Origin: JBMCWH01 sp048621635
GTDB taxonomy: Bacteria > Patescibacteriota > WWE3 > JAUXAW01 > JAYEID01
NCBI GenBank assembly: GCA_048621635.1
Contig: JBMCWH010000008.1
Coordinates: 1 to 24,400, forward strand
Direction: 5' to 3'
DNA: 24,400 nt
The position numbers and the translations under genes were made by a program. The notes beneath the pieces were generated by a model. The model was not told where the DNA came from and searched no databases. It worked only from the letters and a program-made list of their open reading frames with translations. Shown piece by piece: positions 15,671 through 22,105 of the stretch (the first letter of the stretch is position 1; the number at the start of each line of letters is the position of its first letter).

Positions 15671-17494
15671 ATGATATTTAATCAGGAACATTGGCGATTA
15701 GGTTTCCTTTTTTTTCTAATTTTTGTGGTCTTTGGTTTGATTGCTTCGCGCCTTTTTTCTATTCAAGTGTTGAAGGCGGAGGACTACCAGGTTTTGGCTG
15801 AAGACCAATATGGGTATACTTATACGCTTCCTGCCCCCCGCGGAAAAATATATTCCCAGGATGATTTTCCTCTTGTTGCTAACAAAACTGTTTTCTTGGC
15901 TTATGTTGAACCCGAGAAAGTTGCCAATCCTTCCCAATGGGCAAAAAAGTTTATAGAAACTTTAGCTGTCGAGGATTATTGTCCAATTGTCAATTTTTCC
16001 CATGACCAGGAGACAGAAACTTTTCGCCTCCAAAAAAACTGTGAGCTAGAAGTAGTGGAGCGACTTGGTTTTGAACGGGACTGGGTGCCTATGATTAGAG
16101 GATTAAGTCGGGAGGAAAAGAACAAATTGGAGGAGTATAATTTGCCTGGTCTGGGTTTTGAGAAAACCCCGGAGAGGTTTTATCCCGAGAGTTCGTTGGC
16201 TACCCAGGTTTTGGGATTTGTGGGGAAAAATTGGGAGGGTGATTTGCAAGGGTATTACGGTTTGGAAGGGTATTATAATGGTGATTTGTCGGGTCGGCCC
16301 GGGAAGATTGTGGAAGAGCGGAGTGCTTTGGGGGAGCCAATTTTAATTGGGAGTTACAAAAGGAGGCCGCCGCAAAAAGGAAGAGATTTGGATCTTTCTT
16401 TAGATCGGGCGGTCCAATTTTTGGTGGAGGAGAAATTGGCGCAAGGTGTTGAATACAATGGGGCTAAAAGTGGTACGGTTGTGGTTTTGCATCCAGGGAG
16501 TGGTCGGGTTATTGCCATGGCTACATATCCTAGCTTTGATCCTGATCAACAGCGGGGTGACGAAAAGGTCGAGGATATGAAGGAGGAAACTGTGGGAGAG
16601 GAAGCGGAGAAAAAGGAGAAAGATGAAGACGAGTATGATCAAGAACGCCGTAATTTAGCGATTGCTGCAACTTACGAACCTGGCTCCGTTTTGAAGCCGA
16701 TTACTATGGCTGCTGCCTTGGATACTAAGCAGGTAACTCCCCAAACTACCTATCATAGCCGCCCTTTGGAGATAGGCGGTTATACTATTAGTACTTGGAA
16801 CAATGAGTATTACGGGCAGGCTAATATGATTGATTTGCTTAAACACTCGGATAATACAGGTGCTGCTTGGTTAGCGTTGGAGAAGCTAGGTAAAAGAACT
16901 TTGCGGGATTACTTCTCAAACTTTGGTTTTGGTGCGGAAACAGGAGTTGATTTGGAAGGGGAGGAACAGGGAGTTGTTAAAGAACTTTCGGAGTTAAGAC
17001 CTATTGATTTGGCTAACCTTTCTTTTGGGCAAGGTCTCTCTGCTACTCCGTTACAGGTAGCTAGCTCTTTTTCTGCTATTGCTAATGGTGGGGTTTTGAT
17101 GCGCCCTTCCCTGGTTGAGGAAATTCACGATGGGACTAAAGTTATTGAATTGGATCCGGTTCTGGAAAGGCGAGTAATTGCTGCTGAGACAGCGGATTTG
17201 CTTACTGAGATGATGGTGAAAGTGGTTGATCACGTTAATATGTATTCCTACCTTGGTAAATACAGAATTGCGGGGAAGACGGGAACTGCACAGATTCCTA
17301 TCGGTGGTACTTATGATCCTCATAAGACTAACGTGACTTTTGTTGGTTACCCTGCAGAATCGCGGGAGTTTGTAATGTTAGTTAAGTTGAGGGAGCCAAG
17401 TAGGAGTGTGTACGCGACCCAGACAGCTGTTCCTTTGTGGATGGATATTGCTAAATCCCTCGTTGCTTATTACGGAATTTCGCCAGACCGGTGA
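15671..17494 (+). CDS. ftsI: Peptidoglycan transpeptidase FtsI (class B PBP)
   Basis: 607 aa. One membrane segment lies near residues 10-30, followed by the dimerisation region starting LPAPRGKIYSQDDFPLVANK. The transpeptidase motifs are complete: active serine S339 in SVLK (GSVLKP), the SDN triad at S393, and KTGT at K536. It cross-links septal peptidoglycan on the outer face of the membrane. An unusual acidic/lysine-rich insertion (residues about 295-330, GDEKVEDMKEETVGEEAEKKEKDEDEYDQ in parts) separates the SFDPD motif from the catalytic serine, where most homologues have a short linker. There is no PASTA domain. It begins 13 bases after the ftsL-like stop. Confidence 0.95.
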   Translation: MIFNQEHWRLGFLFFLIFVVFGLIASRLFSIQVLKAEDYQVLAEDQYGYTYTLPAPRGKIYSQDDFPLVANKTVFLAYVEPEKVANPSQWAKKFIETLAVEDYCPIVNFSHDQETETFRLQKNCELEVVERLGFERDWVPMIRGLSREEKNKLEEYNLPGLGFEKTPERFYPESSLATQVLGFVGKNWEGDLQGYYGLEGYYNGDLSGRPGKIVEERSALGEPILIGSYKRRPPQKGRDLDLSLDRAVQFLVEEKLAQGVEYNGAKSGTVVVLHPGSGRVIAMATYPSFDPDQQRGDEKVEDMKEETVGEEAEKKEKDEDEYDQERRNLAIAATYEPGSVLKPITMAAALDTKQVTPQTTYHSRPLEIGGYTISTWNNEYYGQANMIDLLKHSDNTGAAWLALEKLGKRTLRDYFSNFGFGAETGVDLEGEEQGVVKELSELRPIDLANLSFGQGLSATPLQVASSFSAIANGGVLMRPSLVEEIHDGTKVIELDPVLERRVIAAETADLLTEMMVKVVDHVNMYSYLGKYRIAGKTGTAQIPIGGTYDPHKTNVTFVGYPAESREFVMLVKLREPSRSVYATQTAVPLWMDIAKSLVAYYGISPDR

Positions 17495-17565
17495 GCAGTT
17501 CGGCAGTAAGACATTCAGATAGCCGGTTTCTCACTACGGTCGAAAAGGGGCGCAAGTAAAATACG

Positions 17566-17655
17566 AAGTAGCGCGATTCTCGTCTGGGCGTAGCTGTGGC
17601 GAAGCACGGTATTGCGCACCCCAGGACATAAGCTGGAACTCGCTACTTTTTTATT
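17566..17655 (+). ncRNA. Structured RNA or long terminator between ftsI and murA
   Basis: An outer stem AAGTAGCG (17566-17573) with CGCTACTT (17641-17648) is followed by a T run. Inside it, CTGGG (17584-17588) pairs with CCCAG (17620-17624) and CTGTG pairs with CACGG around the loop GCGAAG. The T run after the outer stem makes it a plausible terminator for the mraZ-ftsI operon. The multi-tier fold is more elaborate than most terminators, so a leader or small RNA is possible. I could not match it to a known class. Confidence 0.5.
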
Positions 17656-17736
17656 TAAAATTTAAAATTCAAAACTGTTAATTTTTAAAATTGGTAATTC
17701 TGTGTTCAGCGGTGATTTTGTATTCGGTAGCGTTTG

Positions 17737-17745
17737 TGTTATTAT
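17737..17745 (+). promoter_or_regulatory. Extended -10 promoter for murA
   Basis: TGT then TATTAT. It lies 28 bases before the murA ATG at 17774, leaving a leader of about 20 nt with no Shine-Dalgarno. Confidence 0.35.
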
Positions 17746-17773
17746 TCCTTCTGCTTCGTTATCTATTTCACAA

Positions 17774-19108
17774 ATGTCTAAATTTGCTGTACGTGGGGGC
17801 GTTCCCCTAAAAGGGTCAGTTAGAATATCCGGAGCTAAAAATGCAGCAATCAAGATGATTGCTGCTTCTTTGTTAACTTCAGAAGAGATAGTGATTACTG
17901 ATGTTCCTGCTATTGATGATGTAAATGTGGATATTGATGTTGTCCGCGCTTTAGGCGTTAAAGTGGAAAGGCTTGATGGGGAAGTTCGGTTAAAAGCAGA
18001 TGAGGTGGCTACTACTTCCATTCCTCGCGAGTTGAGTAAGAAAACCCGGGCTGCTGTTGTTTGTCTGGGGCCTCTTTTAGCCCGTTTTGGGAAAATAGAT
18101 TTGCCTTTTCCCGGTGGCTGCAAGATCGGGAAACGTCCTATTGATCGACATCTTTCTGCGATGGAAAGTTTGGGTGCGGAAATAGTTTGTGAAGACCATC
18201 TAATTAAGGCTCGTGCTGATCATCTCGTTGGCGCTCCAATTCGTTTTGAAAAGAACACAGTGATGGGTACGGAAAACGCAATCTTAGCAGCTACTATGGC
18301 AGAGGGGGAAACTGTGATCTTTGGAGCGGCTCAAGAACCAGAGGTTGATGATTTGATTAAATTATTGGTTTCTATGGGTGCGAATATTGAACGAAGTATA
18401 GAGGAGCCGAGCAGAATAACTGTAAAAGGTGTGGATGAGTTGGGTGGTGCTAAGCATTCAGTTATACCTGACCGTTGCGAGGTAGTGACTTACGCAATCG
18501 CTGCCGCAGCAACGCGGGGAGATATTGTTTTGGAAAACGCCCGCCCAGCAGATTTAACGTCTTTCTTTGCTAAGTTTTCAGAGGTGGGTGGCTCTTATGA
18601 AGTTATGGAGGACAGAGTTAGGTTTTGGGCCGATACGGGAACTGTTTTTGAACCAACCGATATTGAAACTAAGCCCCACCCTGGGTTTATGACTGATTGG
18701 CAGCAGCCTTTTTCTGTTCTTCTTGCCCAGGCGGAGGGGGAAAGTAAGATTCACGAAACAATTTATCCGCAACGCTTTGATTATTTGGAAGAGTTAAAGA
18801 AATTTGGTGTGAAAGCAGAGTTAATGACCCCTACGGAAGCTGGTATGAGTTTTGATCCTGATAAATATGGTTTCAATTGGTCTGAGAAAGAGGGAGAGCC
18901 GAAAGTTGTGGCGGAGATTGGTGGACCGGTTGAATTACAAGGTACAGAGGCAAAGATTACAGACTTGCGTGCTGGTGCAACTTTGGTAATTGCTGCCCTA
19001 GCTGCTGAGGGAGAAAGTGTTGTTTCTGGTATTGAACATATTGACCGGGGCTACGAAAACTTCGAAGTCAAACTCCAAAACCTTGGCGCCGACATTGAGC
19101 GTGTCTGA
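17774..19108 (+). CDS. murA: UDP-N-acetylglucosamine 1-carboxyvinyltransferase
   Basis: 444 aa. It transfers enolpyruvate from PEP to UDP-GlcNAc, the first committed step of peptidoglycan synthesis in the cytoplasm. The start MSKFAVRGGVPLKGSVRISGAKNAAIKM is the family opening; an in-frame GTG 72 bases earlier adds a non-family extension and is rejected. The catalytic cysteine is present as C116 in FPGGCKIGKRPIDRHL, so the enzyme should be fosfomycin-sensitive, unlike the Cys-to-Asp forms. The C-terminal part has TDLRAGATLVIAALAAEGE and IDRGYENFEVKL. It stands apart from the ftsI unit, with its own promoter and a terminator after it. Confidence 0.96.
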   Translation: MSKFAVRGGVPLKGSVRISGAKNAAIKMIAASLLTSEEIVITDVPAIDDVNVDIDVVRALGVKVERLDGEVRLKADEVATTSIPRELSKKTRAAVVCLGPLLARFGKIDLPFPGGCKIGKRPIDRHLSAMESLGAEIVCEDHLIKARADHLVGAPIRFEKNTVMGTENAILAATMAEGETVIFGAAQEPEVDDLIKLLVSMGANIERSIEEPSRITVKGVDELGGAKHSVIPDRCEVVTYAIAAAATRGDIVLENARPADLTSFFAKFSEVGGSYEVMEDRVRFWADTGTVFEPTDIETKPHPGFMTDWQQPFSVLLAQAEGESKIHETIYPQRFDYLEELKKFGVKAELMTPTEAGMSFDPDKYGFNWSEKEGEPKVVAEIGGPVELQGTEAKITDLRAGATLVIAALAAEGESVVSGIEHIDRGYENFEVKLQNLGADIERV

Positions 19109-19149
19109 TTGTGATTGCTAATATTGAATTTTGGAATATATCTGAAATA

Positions 19150-19175
19150 GCGACGTTTACGTCGCGCTCCTTTTT
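19150..19175 (+). terminator. murA terminator
   Basis: GCGACG-TTTA-CGTCGC stem-loop followed by GCTCC and five T, about 40 bases after the murA stop. It is preceded by TGAAATA and is an inverted relative of the hairpin at 19223-19238. Confidence 0.75.
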
Positions 19176-19211
19176 GTATTACCTATCTACTGATAACAGT
19201 TTAGTCCACTT

Positions 19212-19238
19212 AAAAAAAATGCGCGGCCTAAAGGCCGC
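19212..19238 (-). terminator. Minus-strand terminator facing the murA terminator
   Basis: On the minus strand the hairpin GCGGCC-TTTA-GGCCGC is followed by GCA and eight T, and preceded by TGAAATA. With the murA terminator it makes a convergent pair of related elements about 60 bp apart. It would stop any transcript leaving the hairpin-rich region towards murA. Confidence 0.65.
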
Positions 19239-19362
19239 TATTTCAAATAGGTGAAATAGCAAGCTTGGTGTCCGTCTTCTTTGAGTGTAGGGAAAGAATT
19301 AATTTAAGAATTCTGTGAGGTTTAATTCTATTAATCCTTAAAAGTTTCTCCGGTTACAAGAT

Positions 19363-19560
19363 ACAAGATACGAAATACGATATACGATATACAAACTACT
19401 AGTTCCCAGTTCCTGGTTACTGGTTTCTAATCTCCTCTCCATTAACATTAATTTGCTACTTATAATTCGCATCAATTCGCTATACCAGTTACCAATTTCC
19501 AGTTACTAGTTTCCAATTTCCTTTCCTATTCGCATTAATTTGTAGCACAATAGGATTTAT
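19363..19560. repeat. Low-complexity degenerate tandem tract
   Basis: Two kinds of loose repeat lie here. One is ATACAAGATACGAAATACGA and similar (period near 8) at 19363-19400. The other is alternating AGTTCCCAGTTCCTGGTTACTGG / CAGTTACCAATTTCCAGTTAC words at 19401-19530. Similar words occur at 4128-4150 and 22386-22432. No gene is seen from 19239 to 19590. Confidence 0.55.
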
Positions 19561-19592
19561 TCTTTAATTATTTGTAGCTTATTCGCTATCCC

Positions 19593-19659
19593 AAAAAAAG
19601 AAGCACGCGGCTTATCAAATTACCTCCAAATGGAGTGTAAAGTGACAAGACACGTGCTT
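19593..19659 (-). terminator. Terminator-like stem at the end of the hairpin-rich region
   Basis: On the minus strand AAGCACGTG (19659-19651) pairs with CGCGTGCTT (9 bp with one T-G wobble), then C and seven T (19599-19593). The long loop holds its own small hairpin (CTCC-ATTT-GGAG). The wobble is only possible on the minus strand, so this is a likely 3' end for a minus-strand RNA. Confidence 0.6.
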
Positions 19660-20008
19660 GAATGTGAGCGCTGTGTGATCAAGATGTACAGATCAGAGAG
19701 AATTTTGCTCTGATCAATCCTTGATCTTATCCCTCCACAGCGAAGAGGGTTGGAACTGGTTACCCGAGGATAATTAGATGATTTGCCTCGGAAATGATTT
19801 TGTGTGCAACGCCTTAACAGGCTCTAGTTTTGTTGTACACCGGGTTCCCTGGAAGCATCCACGATAAAATCGGGATTGGTGAATTTAGATTCGTAGAGAA
19901 TCAAGGTTTACCAAGCTTGGGTTATACCCAAACTGCTTCGACCTTTTTAGAACAGGAGATTTTTTTCAGCCGGACCGTATTTCAGGTACTCCCCAGCTAT
20001 TTATAGCT

Positions 20009-20458
20009 TTAGTCGAAATCCCACAGAACCTCTTCGCTTTCATCGTCAACGACGACGAAAGGCTCCTCTTTCTCCAAAGAGGAGGGCTCTTCGAAAGACG
20101 GCTCGAAGGAGGATGCGTAAGGCTCGAATTTGTCGGGTTGGAGCCCGACAAGTTCTACCTTAACGATGGAAGTCGGCGGTTGCCGGTTCCCATACTCCCA
20201 CTTTCCCTCCCAGACCACGCGCACAAGTGCGCGGGCGTAGGGCTGGTGGTGTACTGAGGAGTATCCGGTGACCCGGTACTCCTCTGTCCACGTCCGGGTC
20301 TCCCGGACGTAGCCAGCCTCTCCGGCTTTACCGGAGAGGGGCTCAGACTTCTTCGTCTGAGCCTCCGTTCTTCCTACCCGATTGATGTAATCAGGTAATC
20401 CGTGCCCTTGCTCATTCATTTCCTCCAGGACTGCTTTTATGCTCATGCTCAATTTCAT
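20009..20458 (-). CDS. Hypothetical protein, 149 aa, encoded across a run of hairpins
   Basis: I recognise no family. The start at MKLSMSIKAVLEEMNEQGHG is preceded by a G-rich site (AGGGGG, six bases before the ATG); a longer frame upstream (171 aa) runs through a hairpin and looks unlike protein. An N-terminal helix is followed by a basic/polar middle (VGRTEAQTKKSEPLSGKAGE), then strand-like YARALVRVVWEGKWEYG and TSIVKVELVGLQPDKFEPY, and an acidic tail ending EEVLWDFD. Codons are G+C richer than in neighbouring genes. The DNA holds at least six near-perfect hairpins (for example 20126/20144, 20288 area, 20318 area, 20340 area), several back to back. It could be a real small protein or a frame that is open because the DNA serves an RNA fold. 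Confidence 0.5.
   Translation of the reverse strand: MKLSMSIKAVLEEMNEQGHGLPDYINRVGRTEAQTKKSEPLSGKAGEAGYVRETRTWTEEYRVTGYSSVHHQPYARALVRVVWEGKWEYGNRQPPTSIVKVELVGLQPDKFEPYASSFEPSFEEPSSLEKEEPFVVVDDESEEVLWDFD
20126..20365. repeat. Back-to-back hairpins inside the 149-codon frame
   Basis: From left to right: GAATTTGTCGGG/CCCGACAAGTTC (12 bp with one wobble on the plus strand, loop TTGGAG), CGCGCA-CAAG-TGCGCG near 20217-20234, ACGTCCGGG/CCCGGACGT near 20290-20310, CCTCTCCGG/CCGGAGAGG near 20319-20341, and GGCTCAGAC/GTCTGAGCC near 20340-20363. CTCCTCTTT/AAAGAGGAG near 20064-20085 precedes them. The last two abut with almost no gap. Confidence 0.8.
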
Positions 20459-20641
20459 TTGTAGCCCCCTAAAGTCATTACCAGGAATATTCCCGCCTGG
20501 CCGAGGCCTTGACGTTTTTGTCAAGGACTAGCGTTTTACACCTGCTCGGTGGGTTGCCTAATTTCGGAGATCCCCCGCAACCAATAGTGGTCTCCTAACC
20601 TTTTTTCAGGTTGAGGTTTCATTCCTCTTAGTGGTGGGTCC

Positions 20642-20707
20642 TGGCGTACAACCCCGATAAATCGGGATCGCTTACCGGGATGTATTTCCTCGGTAAGGCG
20701 ATCGCCA
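20642..20707. other. Three-way-junction fold
   Basis: TGGCG (20642-20646) pairs with CGCCA (20703-20707). Inside are CCCGA-TAAA-TCGGG (20653-20666) and, directly abutting, ATCGC TTACCG / CGGTAA G GCGAT (20667-20702, one bulged G). The second helix also abuts the closing stem. All arms are perfect apart from the bulge. A GGTG/CACC pair extends it outwards. Confidence 0.7.
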
Positions 20708-21093
20708 CCAATCACCCTTGGAAAGGGCTTCTCTGTTTTTACGTCTCGATTTTTATCTCGAAGCCAGAGGACTTTTGAAAACTCTCCCTCAAAGAAGGCT
20801 CTCTAGCAACTAATTCACTAGATAGCTAGTGTACTAGTTGACAAAGAATGCCTTCTTCGAAGGATTACTTTATTTTAATGTACAGTACTTAGTTTAGTAT
20901 ACTATCTAATACTATGAGATGCGAGTTTAGTCTCTCATCCTGAGAACTTAAAAAATCTCCCCTGTACTACGTAGAGTGCAGGGCAGGTCTCCTTAAGTTC
21001 TCGGGAGAGAGCGGATATTTTGTGGCGATGAGTGCTAACCTTGTTTGACCTGGTGCGGTCAAAAAAGGAAAATATCCGCTTCTGGAAGAGTTA

Positions 21094-21207
21094 TCATCGG
21101 TCCCCACGTGCGGACCGATTTGCCTCTTCCTCCCGGATCGCCGCGCGGCGACCTTTCGGAGTGTCCTTTCGGACACTCCTTGTTGATGTAACTATAATGC
21201 GATCCAT
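21094..21207 (-). CDS. Possible 37-aa arginine-rich peptide
   Basis: The ATG at 21207 is preceded by a full AGGAGG (21218-21213 on the minus strand) at five-base spacing, one of the best ribosome sites in the window. The frame reads MDRIIVTSTRSVRKDTPKG, then a basic/acidic stretch, and ends at TGA. Ten of 37 residues are Arg or Lys by sight. It lies inside the hairpin-rich region and spans the GAAA-looped stem at 21158-21179. The peptide may be real or part of translation-dependent control. No family is recognised. Confidence 0.35.
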   Translation of the reverse strand: MDRIIVTSTRSVRKDTPKGRRAAIREEEANRSARGDR

Positions 21208-21266
21208 GTCGGCCTCCTTTCAGGGCCTATGCAGGTCGGTTTTTGACCTGCAGGAAAATTTAAATT

Positions 21267-21313
21267 ACATTGAAGGGAATCGAACCCTTGATCTACCAAC
21301 CATGGCGCAATGC
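21267..21313 (-). ncRNA. tRNA-like element without an anticodon arm
   Basis: On the minus strand GCATTG pairs with CAATGT as an acceptor-like stem (6 bp, one G-U), directly joined to a perfect T arm, AAGGG-TTCGATT-CCCTT, with the TTCGA T-loop of tRNA. The linker between the acceptor and the T arm contains GGTTGGTAGA, the sequence of a tRNA D-loop, but no D stem and no anticodon arm. No CCA is encoded. It may be a tRNA relic, a tRNA mimic, or the tRNA-like part of a larger RNA. Confidence 0.55.
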
Positions 21314-21348
21314 TACGAATGCTACGAAGGGTGCTTTTTTGTTCTTTT

Positions 21349-21445
21349 GTCATTCCGGACAACGATCCGGAATCCTTCCGTTGTTGGGATTGAGGAAAGA
21401 TGCTGAATCAAGCCTGTCTGCCGACAAAGCAGGTTCAGCATGACG
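21349..21445 (+). repeat. Intergenic palindromic element of the glycosyltransferase-insertion family
   Basis: It begins GTCATTCCGGA, has ATTCCGGA/TCCGGAAT (21352-21359/21366-21373) and ATGCTGAA/TTCAGCAT (21400-21407/21434-21441), and ends CATGACG. The ends and the GATCCGGAATC word match those in the 2762 gene. Confidence 0.6.
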
Positions 21446-21486
21446 TTTTATCCATCTGTTGAATCTGTGTTCTTTTCTTCTGGTTC

Positions 21487-21628
21487 TTACCAATCTACCT
21501 ACTAAGGGTAGGAAGCTGAGTGGTGGGATACGGCTGATTGGGTTAATATAAATGTCCCGGTTAGCCGTGTTCCGAGTGTCCCCATTCTCACCAAGCAAAT
21601 TTCTCTCCGCTAGTAGGTAGGTTGGTAA
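21487..21628 (+). other. Long-range stem-loop favouring plus-strand RNA
   Basis: 18-nt arms at 21487-21504 and 21611-21628 pair completely on the plus strand with one G-U. Inside, 21525-21535 pairs with 21563-21573 over 11 bp with two G-U pairs. On the minus strand all three wobbles become A-C mismatches, so selection on a plus-strand RNA is suggested for this part. Confidence 0.55.
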
Positions 21629-21749
21629 TCCCGACCCCCGCTGAGCGTGGTCGGGGATAAAGTGCGCATTCTTTTCTTTCCCCTTCGCACAAGGCTACGG
21701 GGGATTATTTGTTACTAAGATTCTCCTGATAAATCGGGATCATCAAGTA

Positions 21750-21815
21750 ACAAATAAAAAAGGCTCTGTTCCGAAGAGAATAGGGTAGGCCATTCAGTCT
21801 TCAAAACAGAGCCTT
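21750..21815 (-). terminator. Early terminator or attenuator in the minus-strand RNA
   Basis: An 11-bp perfect stem, AAGGCTCTGTT with AACAGAGCCTT, with a secondary stem GAAGA/TCTTC inside. On the minus strand it is followed by TTTTATTTG. It lies 115-180 nt after the predicted start, so it could end a short RNA or regulate read-through into the rest. Confidence 0.45.
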
Positions 21816-21935
21816 CTAGCTCGTGTTTACCCGCCTAAAACGGCGGAATCTCTCTCCGGTATGATAGGTAAGTAGGTTTTGGTAGGTGCTTTTGCTAAGC
21901 TACCGGTTCATTTGTTAAATTCTTACTATATTTGT

Positions 21936-21964
21936 ATTATATCAGATACTATTATATTTGTCAA
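21936..21964 (-). promoter_or_regulatory. Consensus sigma-70 promoter reading into the hairpin region
   Basis: Minus strand: perfect -35 TTGACA (21964-21959), a 17-bp spacer, TG one base before a perfect -10 TATAAT (21941-21936). Full -35 plus extended -10 makes it the strongest promoter in the window. The predicted start is near 21929. No protein gene of normal size follows for 1.4 kb. Confidence 0.8.
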
Positions 21965-22026
21965 TTTCGTTTAATCTAATTTTTTTCTATTCCTTTTCGG
22001 ATCCGCTCTTTTACTCTTCTTTCCTT

Positions 22027-22105
22027 ATTGGTAAGCAAGAATCTGTGGGGAAGTAGCCCAAGTCCTACCTACTTGGTCTCTCCCCACAGGTTTTTATCTA
22101 CCAAT
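22027..22105 (+). ncRNA. Three-tier hairpin upstream of the promoter, possible plus-strand terminator
   Basis: ATTGGTA/TACCAAT (22027-22033/22099-22105) encloses a 15-bp stem, AAGAATCTGTGGGGA/TCCCCACAGGTTTTT, with two G-U pairs on the plus strand, and an inner CCAAGT/ACTTGG. The T run lies in the 3' arm. It could be the 3' end of a plus-strand RNA or an independent structured RNA. From 22110 to 22330 no gene is seen. Confidence 0.45.

Larger units (their letters stand above)
19593..21930 (-). ncRNA. Candidate giant structured RNA (hairpin-rich region)
   Basis: Candidate RNA from the consensus promoter at 21936-21964 to the T run at 19593, about 2.3 kb. Clear nested folds, given as arm coordinates: 19669-19675/19736-19742 enclosing 19677-19683/19720-19726 and 19691-19698/19708-19715; 19764/19786; 19802/19832; 20642-20707 three-way junction; 20792/20850; 20942/20993; 21011/21069; 21084/21124; 21158/21171; 21230/21245; 21400/21434; 21487/21611; 21630/21649; 21707/21746; 21760/21805. 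Some arms pair for 8-11 bp without a mismatch. A GAAA tetraloop closes the 21158 stem on the minus strand. Strand assignment is not certain, since several stems allow more wobble pairs as plus-strand RNA. I cannot match it to tmRNA, RNase P, SRP, 6S or a group I/II intron. Confidence 0.5.

Noticed and set aside
20536..20622. 28-codon minus-strand frame just upstream of the 149-codon gene
   Set aside because: Its purine-rich site touches the ATG with almost no spacing, and the frame coincides with two hairpin arms, so support is too thin.
20967..21176. 69-codon minus-strand frame inside the hairpin region
   Set aside because: It has no ribosome site, overlaps the better supported 37-codon frame, and its codons are the arms of the hairpins at 21011-21079 and 21084-21130.
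20009..21260. Integron cassette array with attC sites
   Set aside because: Hairpins differ in sequence and length, and no repeated GTTRRRY/RYYYAAC core pairs or integrase gene are seen.
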